NCBI RefSeq assembly: GCF_900172215.1
Contig: NZ_FWFP01000014.1
Location: 62,001 to 126,000 of the forward strand
Source of the DNA: Ruegeria meonggei
Lineage (GTDB): Bacteria; Pseudomonadota; Alphaproteobacteria; Rhodobacterales; Rhodobacteraceae
Direction of reading: 5' to 3'
Length of the DNA: 64,000 nt
Shown: positions 27,010 through 36,391 of the stretch, piece by piece
Layout of the letters: the number at the start of each line of letters is the position of its first letter
Numbering within the stretch: the stretch's first letter is position 1
Notes under the pieces: generated by a model
Database searches by the model: none
What the model saw: the letters and a program-made list of their open reading frames with translations, nothing else
What the model was told of the DNA's origin: nothing
Position numbers and translations under genes: made by a program

Positions 27010-27372
27010 ATGAATGTTTTGATTGTTGAGAGTAACCCCGATCTGGGTCGGGTCTGGAAAAGGCATCTTGAACGGCAGGGTGCCGAGGTCACGCTTGTGA
27101 CTGGTCAAGAGGCCGCGATCCTTGCGCTGTATGGCGCGGATTTCGATATCATCGTGTTGGATCTGGTGCTGGAAGCCGGCAGCGCGCTGGCTGTCGCCGA
27201 TTTTGCCAGCTATCGCCGCCCAGAGGCACGGGTGATCTTTGTCACCAACACCACCTTTTTCTCAGACGGGTCGATCTTTGCCCACAGCCCCAATGCCTGT
27301 GCCTATGTGCAAAGCGGAACGCCGCCAGAGGATCTGGCGGCGATGGTCGAACATTACGCGGCGGGTCGCTGA
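27010..27372 (+). CDS. Atypical stand-alone receiver-domain protein
   Basis: A 120-residue single REC domain starting MNVLIVESNPDLGRVW. The phospho-acceptor Asp51 (IIVLDLVLE) and the Thr79 position (VIFVTN) are kept. The acidic pair near the N-terminus is E7-S8, weakening Mg2+ binding, and the conserved Lys of the K-P motif is absent (ACAYVQSGTPPEDL). It has no output domain. The CtrA-type box upstream suggests cell-cycle or motility control. Its last 19 bases overlap the convergent glutathione transferase gene. Confidence 0.82.
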   Translation: MNVLIVESNPDLGRVWKRHLERQGAEVTLVTGQEAAILALYGADFDIIVLDLVLEAGSALAVADFASYRRPEARVIFVTNTTFFSDGSIFAHSPNACAYVQSGTPPEDLAAMVEHYAAGR

Positions 27373-28343
27373 TCGCGCCCGTGTGGCTCCATGTAATCCA
27401 GCACCGGGTTTGTCGGGATGATCCGATGCGGATTGATGCTGTCGTGGCTGTAATGATAGTGGCGCACGATGTGGTTCATATTCACCGTCTGCGCGACGCC
27501 CGGCCATTGGTACAGTTCGCGTGTGAAGGCCCACAGATTGGGGTAGTCGATCAGCCGCCGCCGATTGCATTTGAAATGCAGGTGATAGACCGGATCAAAC
27601 CGGATCAACGTGGTGAACAGCCGCCAATCGGCCTCGGTCACGCGGTCGCCCATCACATAGCGGTGGGACGCCAGACGGTCCTCAAGCCAATCGAGAGAGT
27701 CGAACAGGGGGTCGACGGCTGCATCATAGGCCGCCTGGCTGGTCGCAAAACCGGATTTGTAGACACCGTTGTTGACGTCGGAATAGATGCGGGCGTTGAC
27801 CTCTTCAATCTCATCCCGCATCGCGGCGGGCCAGTAATCATCGGTATTGCCGGTGATCCCGTTGAACGCCGTGTTGAACATGCGGATGATTTCAGAGCTT
27901 TCGTTTGAGACGATCGTTGCCTGTTTTTTGTCCCACAGGATCGGCACTGTGACGCGACCCGAGTAGCTCGGATCGGCCTTCGTATAGACCTGATGCGCAT
28001 AGTCGAACCCAAAAAGGGTGTCGCCAGTTGCCCCGTGCGCGCCCGTCTCAAAGGTCCAGCCTTTTTCCAGCATGTCAGGATGCACGACCGAGACCGATAT
28101 CAAGTCCCTCAGACCTTTCAACTCCCGGAAGATCAGCGTTCGGTGCGCCCAGGGGCAGGCGTGGCTAACGTAGAGGTGATAGCGCCCCGGTTCAGCCTTG
28201 AACCCGGCCTTGCCGGATGGACCGGCGCTGCCATCAGCGGTCAGCCAATTGCGAAATTGCGCAGCGCTGCGTTTGAACGCACCGCCAGTGGATTTGGTGT
28301 CATACCAGGTGTCGTGCCATTTGCCGTCAACCAACAGGCCCAT
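27354..28343 (-). CDS. Glutathionyl-hydroquinone reductase (YqjG/Xi-class GST)
   Basis: A 329-residue Xi-class glutathione transferase. The N-terminal region has GRYHLYVSHACPWAHRTLIFRELKGL with the catalytic Cys of the C-P-W motif. The C-terminal helical domain has ADWRLFTTLIRFDPVYHLHFKCNRRRLIDYPNLW and the NPHRIIP ending seen in the class. These enzymes reduce glutathionyl-hydroquinones. The start is ATG 28343; the upstream frame is not homologous. The ending overlaps the receiver gene on the other strand. Confidence 0.94.
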   Translation of the reverse strand: MGLLVDGKWHDTWYDTKSTGGAFKRSAAQFRNWLTADGSAGPSGKAGFKAEPGRYHLYVSHACPWAHRTLIFRELKGLRDLISVSVVHPDMLEKGWTFETGAHGATGDTLFGFDYAHQVYTKADPSYSGRVTVPILWDKKQATIVSNESSEIIRMFNTAFNGITGNTDDYWPAAMRDEIEEVNARIYSDVNNGVYKSGFATSQAAYDAAVDPLFDSLDWLEDRLASHRYVMGDRVTEADWRLFTTLIRFDPVYHLHFKCNRRRLIDYPNLWAFTRELYQWPGVAQTVNMNHIVRHYHYSHDSINPHRIIPTNPVLDYMEPHGRDQRPAA

Positions 28344-28555
28344 ATCGAGTTCTCCGCTTTGCGATTTTGGCAAAGATAAGAGGGTGTCTGGGCCGTTCCT
28401 ATGCGAGGGCGCGCGCACAATCCCTGCGTTTGCGCACAGGTTCTGCTGGGATTTTCGCGCAACAGGTTGATTTCGTGCATGTCTGTGTGACCAGCTTCAC
28501 TGGATTTTTACATTCAGGGCCCCACAATAGAGTCCAGCGCGGGGGAAGAATTGGT

Positions 28556-28909
28556 ATGAGTACTTATGTTTCAAAGGAAATCACGGCCGAACTGGATGCG
28601 GCGCGAATCGCGGGGCTGAAGAAAACCAGCCGTTTGCGTGTCGAGTTTGGCGACAATACATTTAAAATTCTAAGATTGTGGAAAGATAGCTTCACGGTTG
28701 AGGCGGAAACCACGCCTCAGCTGCGCGGTTTGGTCGATATCTTCGATGGTGCGAAGCACCTGTATCAATGCCTGATCATCGCCGACGACGATGAAGCAGG
28801 TGAAATGCGCTATGAATTCAAGCGCAGTACGGCTGCGGCCGACAAGGCTCCGCTGGATTTCTATCGTGCGCCGGATGCGCCGATTGCGCTGTTGGGGCAC
28901 GAGGACTAA
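28556..28909 (+). CDS. Conserved small protein of unknown function
   Basis: A 117-residue soluble protein starting MSTYVSKEITAELDAARIAG. It is compact and beta-rich (SRLRVEFGDNTFKILRLWKD, LRGLVDIFDGAKHLYQCLI) with an acidic run (ADDDEAGEMRYEF) and a proline-rich end. There is no signal peptide. No named family is recognised. Its stop overlaps the end of the convergent L,D-transpeptidase by four bases. Confidence 0.75.
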   Translation: MSTYVSKEITAELDAARIAGLKKTSRLRVEFGDNTFKILRLWKDSFTVEAETTPQLRGLVDIFDGAKHLYQCLIIADDDEAGEMRYEFKRSTAAADKAPLDFYRAPDAPIALLGHED

Positions 28910-29433
28910 GGGCGGATTTCAACCACAGTCCCGTTGGAAGTCAGACTCCATAGCTTTGCCATCTCAGCATTTGACAGGGCGATGCAGCCTGCGGTCCAGT
29001 CTCCGGGCAGGGTCATGCCAACCACGCCGTTGGGTTGACCGTGGATGAAGATGTCACCGCCCGGATCGATCCCCTGCGCATGGGCGTTTTCGATGTCTTT
29101 GGGTTGGGGATAGTTGATCCCCAGTGAAAGGTGAAACGCGCTTTGGGGATTGCGGCGGTCGATTTCGAAGACACCAATCGGGGTCTTTCCGTCGCCTTCT
29201 TGTTGTTTGTCCCCTTCAGGAGCGAACCCAAGCGCCACGTCCGCTTGCAGGACAACCGCCCCGTCCAGCGAGGCGGTCAGGAGGCGGGCGGATTTCTCAA
29301 TCAATATATGGTCGACCCGCACCGCATCCGGGGCCATGGGCGGGGCCGATGGCCCCGGCCCAAAACGATGCCACCCTAGCCACGCGGCCCCTGCCAGCAC
29401 GAACACCAAGGATATCAGTGCAAGCCGCCGCAC
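28906..29433 (-). CDS. L,D-transpeptidase (YkuD family)
   Basis: A 175-residue periplasmic enzyme with an N-terminal anchor (RRLALISLVFVLAGAAWLGW). The YkuD domain has the H-G...S/T-x-G-C motif: DIFIHGQPNG and GDWTAGCIALSNAEM, with the catalytic Cys. It cross-links peptidoglycan stems or attaches lipoprotein. The GTG at 29433 lies just past the stop of the C-S lyase gene; a longer ATG frame from 29475 would overlap that gene. Either is possible. Confidence 0.87.
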   Translation of the reverse strand: MRRLALISLVFVLAGAAWLGWHRFGPGPSAPPMAPDAVRVDHILIEKSARLLTASLDGAVVLQADVALGFAPEGDKQQEGDGKTPIGVFEIDRRNPQSAFHLSLGINYPQPKDIENAHAQGIDPGGDIFIHGQPNGVVGMTLPGDWTAGCIALSNAEMAKLWSLTSNGTVVEIRP

Positions 29434-29435
29434 GG

Positions 29436-30608
29436 CTATTGCAGGTCGGAAAAGGCGTGTTTCAGCCGGGTGCAAGCCTCTTCTATGCGGGCGCGCTGCG
29501 TGGCGAGGTTGAACCGCTCGAAGGTTTCGCCGCCCGCGCCAAACCCGGGCCCGGATGAGGTGGCGATCTTGGCATCCTCGCGCAGGCGTCGGACAAACTC
29601 ATCGTGGCTCATCCCGGTGCCCGAGAAATCTACCCAGGCCAGATAGGTGGCCTGCAGCGGCATGGACCACATGCCGGGGATGTCAGCGATGGCGGCGTCG
29701 AACAGTTTGCGGTTGCCGTCCAGATGCGCGACCTGGGCATCAACCCAAGCGGCACCCTGCGAAGTATAGGCGGCGGTGATCATGGCCACCCCCAATGCGC
29801 TGGGATCATAATCCAGCGTTTGAATGCGGTGGCGCATGGTCGCGCGCAGTTTGGGGTTGGGGATGATCATGTTACCCGTCCGCTGCCCTGCGATGTTGAA
29901 TGTCTTGGACGCGGCCGTCAGCGTCACGGTCCAGGGTCGTGCATCCGGTGCCGCCACATCCATTGGAACAAAGGTGTTGCCGGGATAGACCAGATCGTGA
30001 TGGATCTCGTCCGTAACCAGGATCAACCCATTCCGCTCGGCAAACGCGGCCACGGCGCGCAGCTCTTCGGCAGTCCAGACACGGCCCGAGGGGTTTTGCG
30101 GCGAACACCACAGCAACAGCTTTTCTGAACCATCCAGCCGAGATTGCGCGTCATCCAGATCAAGGGAATAGGTTTCGCCCTGCCTTACCAGTGGGCATTC
30201 AACCACCCGGCGGCCGGACTTGTTCACCTTGTGCGCGAACTCATGGTAAACGGGCGTGAAAATCACCACGCCGTCGCCCGGTTCGCTCCAGACATCGAGG
30301 CACAGCGCGATTGCATTGCCCAACCCTTGTGAGGTCAGAACCCAATCGGTATCGACATCCCAACCGTGGCGGTTTTTCATCCACCACTGGACCGAATTCA
30401 AGTAATCCGGGTGCATCCAGGAATAGCCAAAGACACCGTGATCCGCAGCCTCACGAACCGCTTCGATCACGCAAGGTGCGGTGGGATAATCGGAATCCGC
30501 GGTCCACATGGCCAGCCCGTCCTGTGGCGGCACGCCATAGAGCTTCTCCATCTTGTCCCATTTTGAACTGTTGGTTCCCCGGCGGTCGATCAGGTCGCTG
30601 AAAGTCAT
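29436..30608 (-). CDS. PLP-dependent MalY/PatB-type aminotransferase or C-S lyase
   Basis: A 390-residue fold-type I enzyme of the MalY/PatB group. It has RRGTNSSKWDKMEKLYG at the start, ADHGVFGYSWMHPDYLNSVQWW, LLLWCSPQNPSGRVW, LVTDEIHHDLVYPGN and LTAASKTFNIAGQRTGNMI with the Schiff-base Lys. MalY-type enzymes cleave cystathionine or cysteine conjugates, giving pyruvate, ammonia and a thiol. The start ATG 30608 precedes TFSDLIDRRG. The physiological substrate is not shown by context. Confidence 0.9.
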   Translation of the reverse strand: MTFSDLIDRRGTNSSKWDKMEKLYGVPPQDGLAMWTADSDYPTAPCVIEAVREAADHGVFGYSWMHPDYLNSVQWWMKNRHGWDVDTDWVLTSQGLGNAIALCLDVWSEPGDGVVIFTPVYHEFAHKVNKSGRRVVECPLVRQGETYSLDLDDAQSRLDGSEKLLLWCSPQNPSGRVWTAEELRAVAAFAERNGLILVTDEIHHDLVYPGNTFVPMDVAAPDARPWTVTLTAASKTFNIAGQRTGNMIIPNPKLRATMRHRIQTLDYDPSALGVAMITAAYTSQGAAWVDAQVAHLDGNRKLFDAAIADIPGMWSMPLQATYLAWVDFSGTGMSHDEFVRRLREDAKIATSSGPGFGAGGETFERFNLATQRARIEEACTRLKHAFSDLQ

Positions 30609-30702
30609 GTCTTCTCCATCTGTCTTGACGAAAGCTAGCCACAATTCCCGCAGGTGCAAGGGGGGCGTTGCGGCGGGGGCCGTGATGGCCTAAATCAGCC
30701 CC

Positions 30703-31221
30703 ATGAAACGCAATATCCTGATCCATCCCGATCCCCGCCTGAAAAAGGTTTGCGCGCCGATTGCCGACCTGTCGGATGAGCTGCGCCAGCTGGCTGATGA
30801 CATGTTGGAAACGATGTATGACGCGCCTGGCATCGGCCTTGCCGCGCCACAGATCGGCGTGTTGGATCGGTTGATCGTACTGGATTGCATCAAAGAAGAG
30901 GGCGAAGCTCCGCGACCGTTGATAATGTTCAACCCCGAAGTGATCGCGTCTTCGGATGAGACCAATGTCTATGAGGAAGGCTGCTTGTCGATCCCCGAGC
31001 AATTCGCCGAAGTGACGCGACCCAAGGTCGTAGACGTGGCGTGGATCGACCGTGACGGCAAAGCACAGCGGGAAACCTTTGATGGACTTTGGGCCACCTG
31101 CGTTCAGCACGAGATCGACCATCTGAACGGCAAGTTGTTCATTGATTACCTCAAGCCGCTCAAGCGCCAGATGATCACCCGCAAGATGCAAAAGCTCAAG
31201 CGCGAGCAGGCGCGCTCATGA
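30703..31221 (+). CDS. def: Peptide deformylase, active-site intact
   Basis: A 172-residue PDF that removes the formyl group from nascent N-termini. All three motifs are present: [18 protein letters not shown] with Cys94 as metal ligand, and QHEIDHLNG with His136, Glu137 and His140. The C-terminal extension is Lys/Arg-rich. The next gene overlaps its stop by four bases (ATGA). Confidence 0.97.
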   Translation: MKRNILIHPDPRLKKVCAPIADLSDELRQLADDMLETMYDAPGIGLAAPQIGVLDRLIVLDCIKEEGEAPRPLIMFNPEVIASSDETNVYEEGCLSIPEQFAEVTRPKVVDVAWIDRDGKAQRETFDGLWATCVQHEIDHLNGKLFIDYLKPLKRQMITRKMQKLKREQARS

Positions 31222-31712
31222 CGGTGCGTACCTGTCTGCCCTGGCCGGACAAGCGCCTGCGCACCGCGGCCAGTGACGTGACCGAGATCACCGACGATAT
31301 CCGCGCCATCTGGGCTGACATGATCGACACCATGGAGGCAATGCCCGGCGTTGGCCTTGCTGCGCCTCAGATCGGGGTCATGTTGCGACTGGCGGTTGTG
31401 GATGGTTCAACCGAACGCGGTCGGGCGGTGCGACTGGCCAACCCGGAAATCCTGCACAGCTCGGTCGAGCTGCGCGAGCATGACGAAGCCAGCCCCAATC
31501 TGCCCGGTGTATCCGCCAAGGTGAAACGCCCGCGCGCGGTGACGGTGCGGTTTCTGAACGAGCAGGGCATCATCGACCGCCGCGACTTTGTCGGGATCGA
31601 GGCCACCAGTGTGCAGCACCAGATCGATCACCTGAACGGCAGGATGTATTTCGACCGGCTTAGCAAGGTCAAACGCGACATGCTGCTGCGCAAAGCCAAA
31701 AAGCAGGGATAG
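31218..31712 (+). CDS. Degenerate deformylase paralog lacking the catalytic Cys and Glu
   Basis: A 164-residue protein aligned along its whole length with the preceding deformylase. Motif 1 is kept ([11 protein letters not shown]). In motif 2 the EGCLSIP segment reads EASPNLP, so the metal-ligand Cys is Ser92. In motif 3 the H-E-x-x-H reads HQIDH, so the catalytic Glu is Gln135. Overall fold and C-terminal helix are kept ([20 protein letters not shown]). It probably does not deformylate. It is in the def-fmt operon, so a role on the ribosome or as a deformylase regulator is possible. Confidence 0.9.
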   Translation: MTVRTCLPWPDKRLRTAASDVTEITDDIRAIWADMIDTMEAMPGVGLAAPQIGVMLRLAVVDGSTERGRAVRLANPEILHSSVELREHDEASPNLPGVSAKVKRPRAVTVRFLNEQGIIDRRDFVGIEATSVQHQIDHLNGRMYFDRLSKVKRDMLLRKAKKQG

Positions 31713-31714
31713 AT

Positions 31715-32620
31715 ATGCGCGTCATTTTCATGGGCACGCCCGATTTCTCTGTTCCGGTGTTGGATGCGCTGGTCGCGGCCGGACATGAGATCGCTGCCGT
31801 TTACTGCCAGCCACCCCGCCCAGCAGGTCGAGGCAAGAAAGACCGACCCACACCTGTGCATGCGCGGGCCGAGGCATTGGGACTGACCGTTCGCCATCCG
31901 GCCTCTTTGAAATCAGCACAAGAGCAAGATGCTTTTGCTGCGCTCAAGGCTGATGTGGCTGTGGTAGTCGCATATGGCTTGCTGTTGCCACAGCCCATTC
32001 TGGATGCGCCTTTGCAGGGGTGTCTGAACATCCACGCCAGCCTGCTGCCCCGCTGGCGCGGCGCTGCACCAATTCACCGTGCAATCATGGCTGGTGATGC
32101 TCAGACTGGCATCTGTATCATGCAGATGGAGGCTGGTTTGGACACCGGCCCCGTCCTGCTGCAGCAGGCGACCGACATTGGGCTGCAGGAAACGACTGCG
32201 CAGCTGCATGATCGTCTCTCGCAGATGGGTTCTGACCTCATTGTCGCGGCTCTAACTCGCTTGCCGCACCTGAGCCCTGAACTTCAGCCCCGAGATGGAG
32301 TGACCTACGCCTCCAAGATCGACAAATCCGAGGCCCGCATCGACTGGACCCGCACTGCAACTGAGGTTGATCGCCAGATCCGCGGCTTGTCCCCGTTTCC
32401 CGGCGCGTGGACAGAAATCGACGGTCAGCGCGTCAAGCTGTTGGCCTCATGCCTAGCCGAAGGGCAGGGTACGACTGGTGAGGTCCTGGACGATAATCTC
32501 ACCGTAGCGTGCGGCGAAGGCGCGGTGCGTTTGCTGAGATTGCAGCGCGCAGGCAAAGGTGCGCAGGATGCAGAAGAGTTTCTGCGCGGATGGAACGTGG
32601 CGACGGGCAGTCGCTTATAA
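31715..32620 (+). CDS. fmt: Methionyl-tRNA formyltransferase
   Basis: A 301-residue Fmt that formylates initiator Met-tRNA. It begins [19 protein letters not shown]. The folate-binding and catalytic region reads [31 protein letters not shown] (N-H-D triad region), and AGLDTGPVL follows. The C-terminal OB-like domain starts near [13 protein letters not shown]. It starts two bases after the degenerate deformylase. This is the standard def-fmt pairing with an extra gene between. Confidence 0.97.
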   Translation: MRVIFMGTPDFSVPVLDALVAAGHEIAAVYCQPPRPAGRGKKDRPTPVHARAEALGLTVRHPASLKSAQEQDAFAALKADVAVVVAYGLLLPQPILDAPLQGCLNIHASLLPRWRGAAPIHRAIMAGDAQTGICIMQMEAGLDTGPVLLQQATDIGLQETTAQLHDRLSQMGSDLIVAALTRLPHLSPELQPRDGVTYASKIDKSEARIDWTRTATEVDRQIRGLSPFPGAWTEIDGQRVKLLASCLAEGQGTTGEVLDDNLTVACGEGAVRLLRLQRAGKGAQDAEEFLRGWNVATGSRL

Positions 32621-32640
32621 AAACAAGGGTAAGAAACCAC

Positions 32641-32889
32641 ATGTATATGACGTTGCTTGGGACAGTTATGATTGCGGCCATTGTTGGGGCGGTTTCCGAG
32701 AAATCGGGTTTTACCCGCAACGGCTATCTTCAATCGATCATCATCTGCATTGGCGGGGCGTTTTTGTTGTATTTTGCACAGTTCATGCTCGGCCGCATGT
32801 TTGGCTTTCGGCTGTGGTCCTTGGGCACGAACGCCGTTCTCGCCTCGGTCGGTGCTCTGATCATCGTCCCGACCCATTGGAGGAAGTAA
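32641..32889 (+). CDS. Small membrane protein, companion of the YeaQ-like gene
   Basis: An 82-residue protein with three hydrophobic segments (about 1-18, 25-45 and 55-75) and a short basic C-terminus (PTHWRK). The start is ATG 32641 (MYMTLLGTV). The next gene starts one base past its stop, so they form a pair. No family is certain; the size and helix count resemble small transglycosylase-associated-like proteins. Confidence 0.65.
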   Translation: MYMTLLGTVMIAAIVGAVSEKSGFTRNGYLQSIIICIGGAFLLYFAQFMLGRMFGFRLWSLGTNAVLASVGALIIVPTHWRK

Positions 32890-32890
32890 T

Positions 32891-33127
32891 ATGCCCGTCA
32901 TCGCCCTGATCATCATCGGAGCCGCCGCAGGCTTCCTGGCCACAAGGCTGATGCGGATTGAGTCGGATATCCCCACCACCATGCTGATTGGTATCGTCGG
33001 CGCGCTGGTCGGTGGTTTCCTGTTGCGCGCTTTGGTGACGATGATGGGCTGGTTGTCGGGATTTGTGGGCGCTGTTCTGGGCGCCCTGCTGGTGATCTGG
33101 ATCTGGCAAACCTACCTGCGCCGCTGA
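32891..33127 (+). CDS. GlsB/YeaQ/YmgE-like small membrane protein
   Basis: A 78-residue protein with three helices. The first is IALIIIGAAAGFLATRLM, then the T-x-x-x-G-I-x-G-A-x-x-G-G pattern of the transglycosylase-associated protein family (LIGIVGALVGGFLL), then a Gly-rich third helix (VGAVLGALLVIWIW). The family is stress-associated in enterobacteria, but its function is unknown. Confidence 0.78.
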   Translation: MPVIALIIIGAAAGFLATRLMRIESDIPTTMLIGIVGALVGGFLLRALVTMMGWLSGFVGAVLGALLVIWIWQTYLRR

Positions 33128-33139
33128 ACCTGGCTGTAC

Positions 33140-33763
33140 TCAGGAACGCGGCGGGCGGCTTTTGTAGACGGGAAGTTTCCAGCCAAACAGCAGCGATCCT
33201 GCCCGTAAAACCCAGCAGATCATCGCGCAGGCTGCCAATGTTGCCAATTCGTCAAAGCCCAGACGCGCAGCCAGCACTGCGGTCATCGCACCCGCAAGCG
33301 CGCAAGAGACATACAGTTCGCCTTGTTTCAGGACCAACGGCACCTCGTTACAAACCACATCGCGCATCAGCCCGCCCAGGCATCCGGTGGTGACCCCCAT
33401 CAGCACCACGATTGTTCCGGATTGGTCCAGCGACAACGCTGCGGCGCTGCCAGCTGCCACCGCGATGGAAAGCGCGAAACTGTCCAGCCAAACCAGCCAG
33501 TTATAGCGGCTTTCAACCAAATGGGCGGTAAAGAAAACCAGCACCGCAGCGCCGACAGCGATCAGGATATACGCAGGCTGGCCAACCCAAAACACCGGGT
33601 GCCGGTCCAGCAGCAGATCGCGTACCGTGCCGCCGCCCACAGCCGTCAAACAGGCAATGAAAGCAAAACCGACCAGATCCAGTTGCGCGCGGCTGGCCAC
33701 CAACGCGCCCGTCAGCGCAAAAACCAGAACCGAGGCATAGTCCAGCAGCGCAAGCCCGCTCAC
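33140..33763 (-). CDS. TRIC/YicG-type membrane protein (UPF0126)
   Basis: A 207-residue seven-helix membrane protein of two repeated TRIC-type units. The glycine motifs are [20 protein letters not shown] and [13 protein letters not shown] in repeat 1, and [21 protein letters not shown] in repeat 2. Such proteins form trimeric cation channels or carry small amino acids. The start overlaps the rnhA stop (ATGA), so it is the last gene of the ispH-led operon. Confidence 0.9.
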   Translation of the reverse strand: MSGLALLDYASVLVFALTGALVASRAQLDLVGFAFIACLTAVGGGTVRDLLLDRHPVFWVGQPAYILIAVGAAVLVFFTAHLVESRYNWLVWLDSFALSIAVAAGSAAALSLDQSGTIVVLMGVTTGCLGGLMRDVVCNEVPLVLKQGELYVSCALAGAMTAVLAARLGFDELATLAACAMICWVLRAGSLLFGWKLPVYKSRPPRS

Positions 33764-34227
33764 GCTTGCGCCTTTTTTGGCTTAAAGGGGGCCATGCCCG
33801 CGCGGGCCAGCTCATCCGCCTTTTCATTTTCTGGATGCCCGGCATGGCCTTTGACCCATTCCCAGGTCACGTCGTGGCGAGTTTGTGCCTCGTCCAGGCG
33901 CTGCCACAGATCGACATTCTTGACGGGTTTTTTGTTCGAGGTTTTCCAGCCGTTCCTCTTCCACCCGAAAATCCATCCGGTGACGCCGTTCTTTACATAG
34001 GCGCTGTCCGTGACGACGATAACCTTCGACGCCCGCTCTAGTGTTTCAAGTGCGTTGATGGCGGCCAGCAGTTCCATCCGGTTGTTTGTGGTTTCAGCCT
34101 CACCACCGCAAAGTTCACGCTCTTTCAGGACGGTGTCGCCCTCGATCGCGCGCAGAAGAACGCCCCAGCCACCGGGGCCGGGATTACCAGAACAGGCACC
34201 ATCGGTATAAGCAAACAACTCAGGCAT
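33760..34227 (-). CDS. rnhA: Ribonuclease HI
   Basis: A 155-residue RNase HI that degrades RNA in RNA:DNA hybrids. The acidic residues are visible in order: [16 protein letters not shown] (Asp), [12 protein letters not shown] (Glu), [14 protein letters not shown] (Asp) and the terminal [10 protein letters not shown] (Asp). The start ATG 34227 begins [10 protein letters not shown] and overlaps the methyltransferase stop by eight bases. Confidence 0.97.
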   Translation of the reverse strand: MPELFAYTDGACSGNPGPGGWGVLLRAIEGDTVLKERELCGGEAETTNNRMELLAAINALETLERASKVIVVTDSAYVKNGVTGWIFGWKRNGWKTSNKKPVKNVDLWQRLDEAQTRHDVTWEWVKGHAGHPENEKADELARAGMAPFKPKKAQA

Positions 34228-34804
34228 GGGCCAGCACCAGAATGAAGCCGTCATACGACCCGGCCAACCCTCTGCCCATGCCAGTGGTTATGCGGTCGAT
34301 CGTGAACCCCGTCGCAGCCAACGCCTCTTCGATCTCGGTCTGTGAGAAATAAGTGTAGTATCGATCTAGATCGTCGCGGTGTTCGCCTGTGCCCAGTTTC
34401 AGGCCAAGGAAAAAGACGCCCCCGGGTTTCAGGGCCTGGTGGATGGCTGCCAGATGGCGCGGAAAATCTTTGCGAGGGGCATGTAGCAGCGAAAAACTGG
34501 CATACACGCCGTCATATTCGGCCATTTCTGTGACATCATCGAACGTGCCCAGATGGGCGTCGACGCCATTCTCGCGTGCGTGTTGGACAAAAGCCGGGGT
34601 TGCGTCCAGCGCCCGCACGGTCAGACCTTCACGCAGGAAAAACGCGCTGTCCGAGCCGGGGCCGGACCCCAGATCTAAAACATGACCCTCACCCACAGCT
34701 TCTGCAAAAGCCATACGCGACTCGATCTGTTCTGGGGGCAGGGGGATGCTTAGATAGGCGGCGACGCGGCTGGAATAGGCGTCGATCGTTTTCTGGTCAG
34801 TCAC
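34220..34804 (-). CDS. Class I SAM-dependent methyltransferase
   Basis: A 194-residue methyltransferase. SAM-binding motif I is [19 protein letters not shown] and acidic post-I is [18 protein letters not shown]. The motif IV region is [14 protein letters not shown], and [12 protein letters not shown] follows. The GTG start at 34804 overlaps the DUF3429 stop (GTGA). The substrate is not deducible from sequence or context; it lies in the ispH/rnhA operon. Confidence 0.9.
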   Translation of the reverse strand: MTDQKTIDAYSSRVAAYLSIPLPPEQIESRMAFAEAVGEGHVLDLGSGPGSDSAFFLREGLTVRALDATPAFVQHARENGVDAHLGTFDDVTEMAEYDGVYASFSLLHAPRKDFPRHLAAIHQALKPGGVFFLGLKLGTGEHRDDLDRYYTYFSQTEIEEALAATGFTIDRITTGMGRGLAGSYDGFILVLAHA

Positions 34805-35253
34805 AGGTATACTCCGACAGCAAGGCATATCAGGACAATAGCGGTCAGTAATAATCGCAGTCTGAGCCACCATACCGGAGTTAGCCGCCAATATGAAAAG
34901 ACAGCGTCCAATATCAGCAAACCGGCAAAGCCATACATCAGATTGATGCCGGTGCTGACTGGCCCGCCACCGGTCTTGAAGAAAACCCAAAGCGCAGGAA
35001 GCACTGACAGCGCATAGCAGGTTGCCGCCTTGCTGCCTGACGTTTTGGTGGCAAAGCCCCACAAGACACCGGACATAAAGCTCAGGATCACCGAGCCGTA
35101 GAATAGCTGGACGTAAGGCCCCACAAATCGCGACCCAAGCGTCTGTCTGCCCCAGTCGTTCAAATCGCCGTTCAGATAGGTCAGCGCGCCCCAAACAAAT
35201 GGGATGAGCCCCGCCAGCCCAAGGTATAGCGGGGCTTTCGGGATACCGCTCAT
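34801..35253 (-). CDS. DUF3429 membrane protein
   Basis: A 150-residue protein with five predicted helices, matching DUF3429: [20 protein letters not shown] start, [18 protein letters not shown] in the middle, and the C-terminal [18 protein letters not shown] helix. Its function is unknown. It is translationally coupled at both ends (ATGA with ispH, GTGA with the methyltransferase). Confidence 0.85.
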   Translation of the reverse strand: MSGIPKAPLYLGLAGLIPFVWGALTYLNGDLNDWGRQTLGSRFVGPYVQLFYGSVILSFMSGVLWGFATKTSGSKAATCYALSVLPALWVFFKTGGGPVSTGINLMYGFAGLLILDAVFSYWRLTPVWWLRLRLLLTAIVLICLAVGVYL

Positions 35254-36200
35254 GCGGGTTGCCTCAGCACACGCGGCACCTTGAATTCAACATTTTCAAC
35301 TGCGGTTTCGACCAGTTCGACAGTGACATCGTAATGGTCGCGAAAGGCGTCGATCACCTCAGTGACCAGCACTTCGGGGGCCGAAGCGCCCGCAGTGACT
35401 GCGACAGAGGAGATGCCTTCAAGCGCCCGCCAGTCAATCTCGGTGGCGCGTTGTACCAGCTGCGCATAGTTGCACCCGGCGCGCGATGCGACCTCGACCA
35501 GACGGCGGGAGTTTGATGAGTTGGGCGCGCCGACCACCAGCAAAGCGTCGGACTTCGGTGCAACCTCTTTCACGGCTTCCTGCCGGTTGGTGGTAGCATA
35601 GCAGATATCTTCTTTATGCGGGCCGACAATGGCCGGAAAACGGGCCTCAAGCGCTGCAATGATGTCCTTGGTGTCGTCCACCGACAGTGTGGTCTGGGTG
35701 ACAAAGGCCAGCATTTCCGGGTTGCGGACCCGCACGTTGGCCACGTCTTCAACGGTCTCGACCAAAAGGACCTCACCATCGGGCAGCTGGCCCATGGTGC
35801 CAACGGTTTCGGGGTGTCCCTTGTGACCGATCATGATCATCTGCAACCCGGCCTCGGCGTGGCGCTGGGCCTCGACATGGACTTTGGACACCAGCGGGCA
35901 AGTTGCGTCGACGTAGATCATCTCGCGCTGGGCGGCGCTGGCCGGCACGGATTTCGGCACGCCATGGGCCGAGAAAATCACCGGGCGGTCATCGGGGCAT
36001 TCGTCCAGCTCCTCGACAAATACGGCACCTTTGGAGCGCAGCCCGTCAACCACAAATTTGTTGTGCACAATCTCATGGCGCACAAACACCGGCGCACCCC
36101 ATTTCTGCAGCGCCATCTCGACGATCTTGATCGCCCGGTCAACACCGGCGCAGAATCCACGAGGGGCGGCAAGGTACAAGGTCAGCGGGGGCTTGGTCAT
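35250..36200 (-). CDS. ispH: 4-hydroxy-3-methylbut-2-enyl diphosphate reductase
   Basis: A 316-residue [4Fe-4S] enzyme making IPP and DMAPP in the last step of the MEP isoprenoid pathway. The three cluster cysteines are visible: Cys17 ([13 protein letters not shown]), Cys101 (VDATCPLV) and Cys200 ([12 protein letters not shown]). His residues of the substrate site occur in [12 protein letters not shown] and FSAHGVP. The start is ATG 36200. It heads the five-gene minus-strand operon ending in the TRIC-type gene. Confidence 0.97.
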   Translation of the reverse strand: MTKPPLTLYLAAPRGFCAGVDRAIKIVEMALQKWGAPVFVRHEIVHNKFVVDGLRSKGAVFVEELDECPDDRPVIFSAHGVPKSVPASAAQREMIYVDATCPLVSKVHVEAQRHAEAGLQMIMIGHKGHPETVGTMGQLPDGEVLLVETVEDVANVRVRNPEMLAFVTQTTLSVDDTKDIIAALEARFPAIVGPHKEDICYATTNRQEAVKEVAPKSDALLVVGAPNSSNSRRLVEVASRAGCNYAQLVQRATEIDWRALEGISSVAVTAGASAPEVLVTEVIDAFRDHYDVTVELVETAVENVEFKVPRVLRQPA

Positions 36201-36327
36201 GTCAGGGTCTCCATAAGGCCACAGGTAAGTCTTTTCCCGGCCTTGGTCCAGACAGGAGCGCGTCATTTACCTGACATGAATCGATGTTAGCCAATGGGTG
36301 TTTCAGCACCTAATCATTAATTAAAGA

Positions 36328-36360
36328 AGCGCGGCCAGGGTGGTGCATCCTGACCGCGCT
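36328..36360 (-). terminator. Intrinsic terminator after the NYN-domain gene
   Basis: On the minus strand AGCGCGGTCAGG pairs with CCTGGCCGCGCT (11 of 12 positions) around a nine-base loop. TTCTTTAATTAA follows. It lies just past the stop of the NYN-domain gene. Confidence 0.8.
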
Positions 36361-36391
36361 AGTTCTTCCCCCGGCAGTGAGTGGCCGGGTC

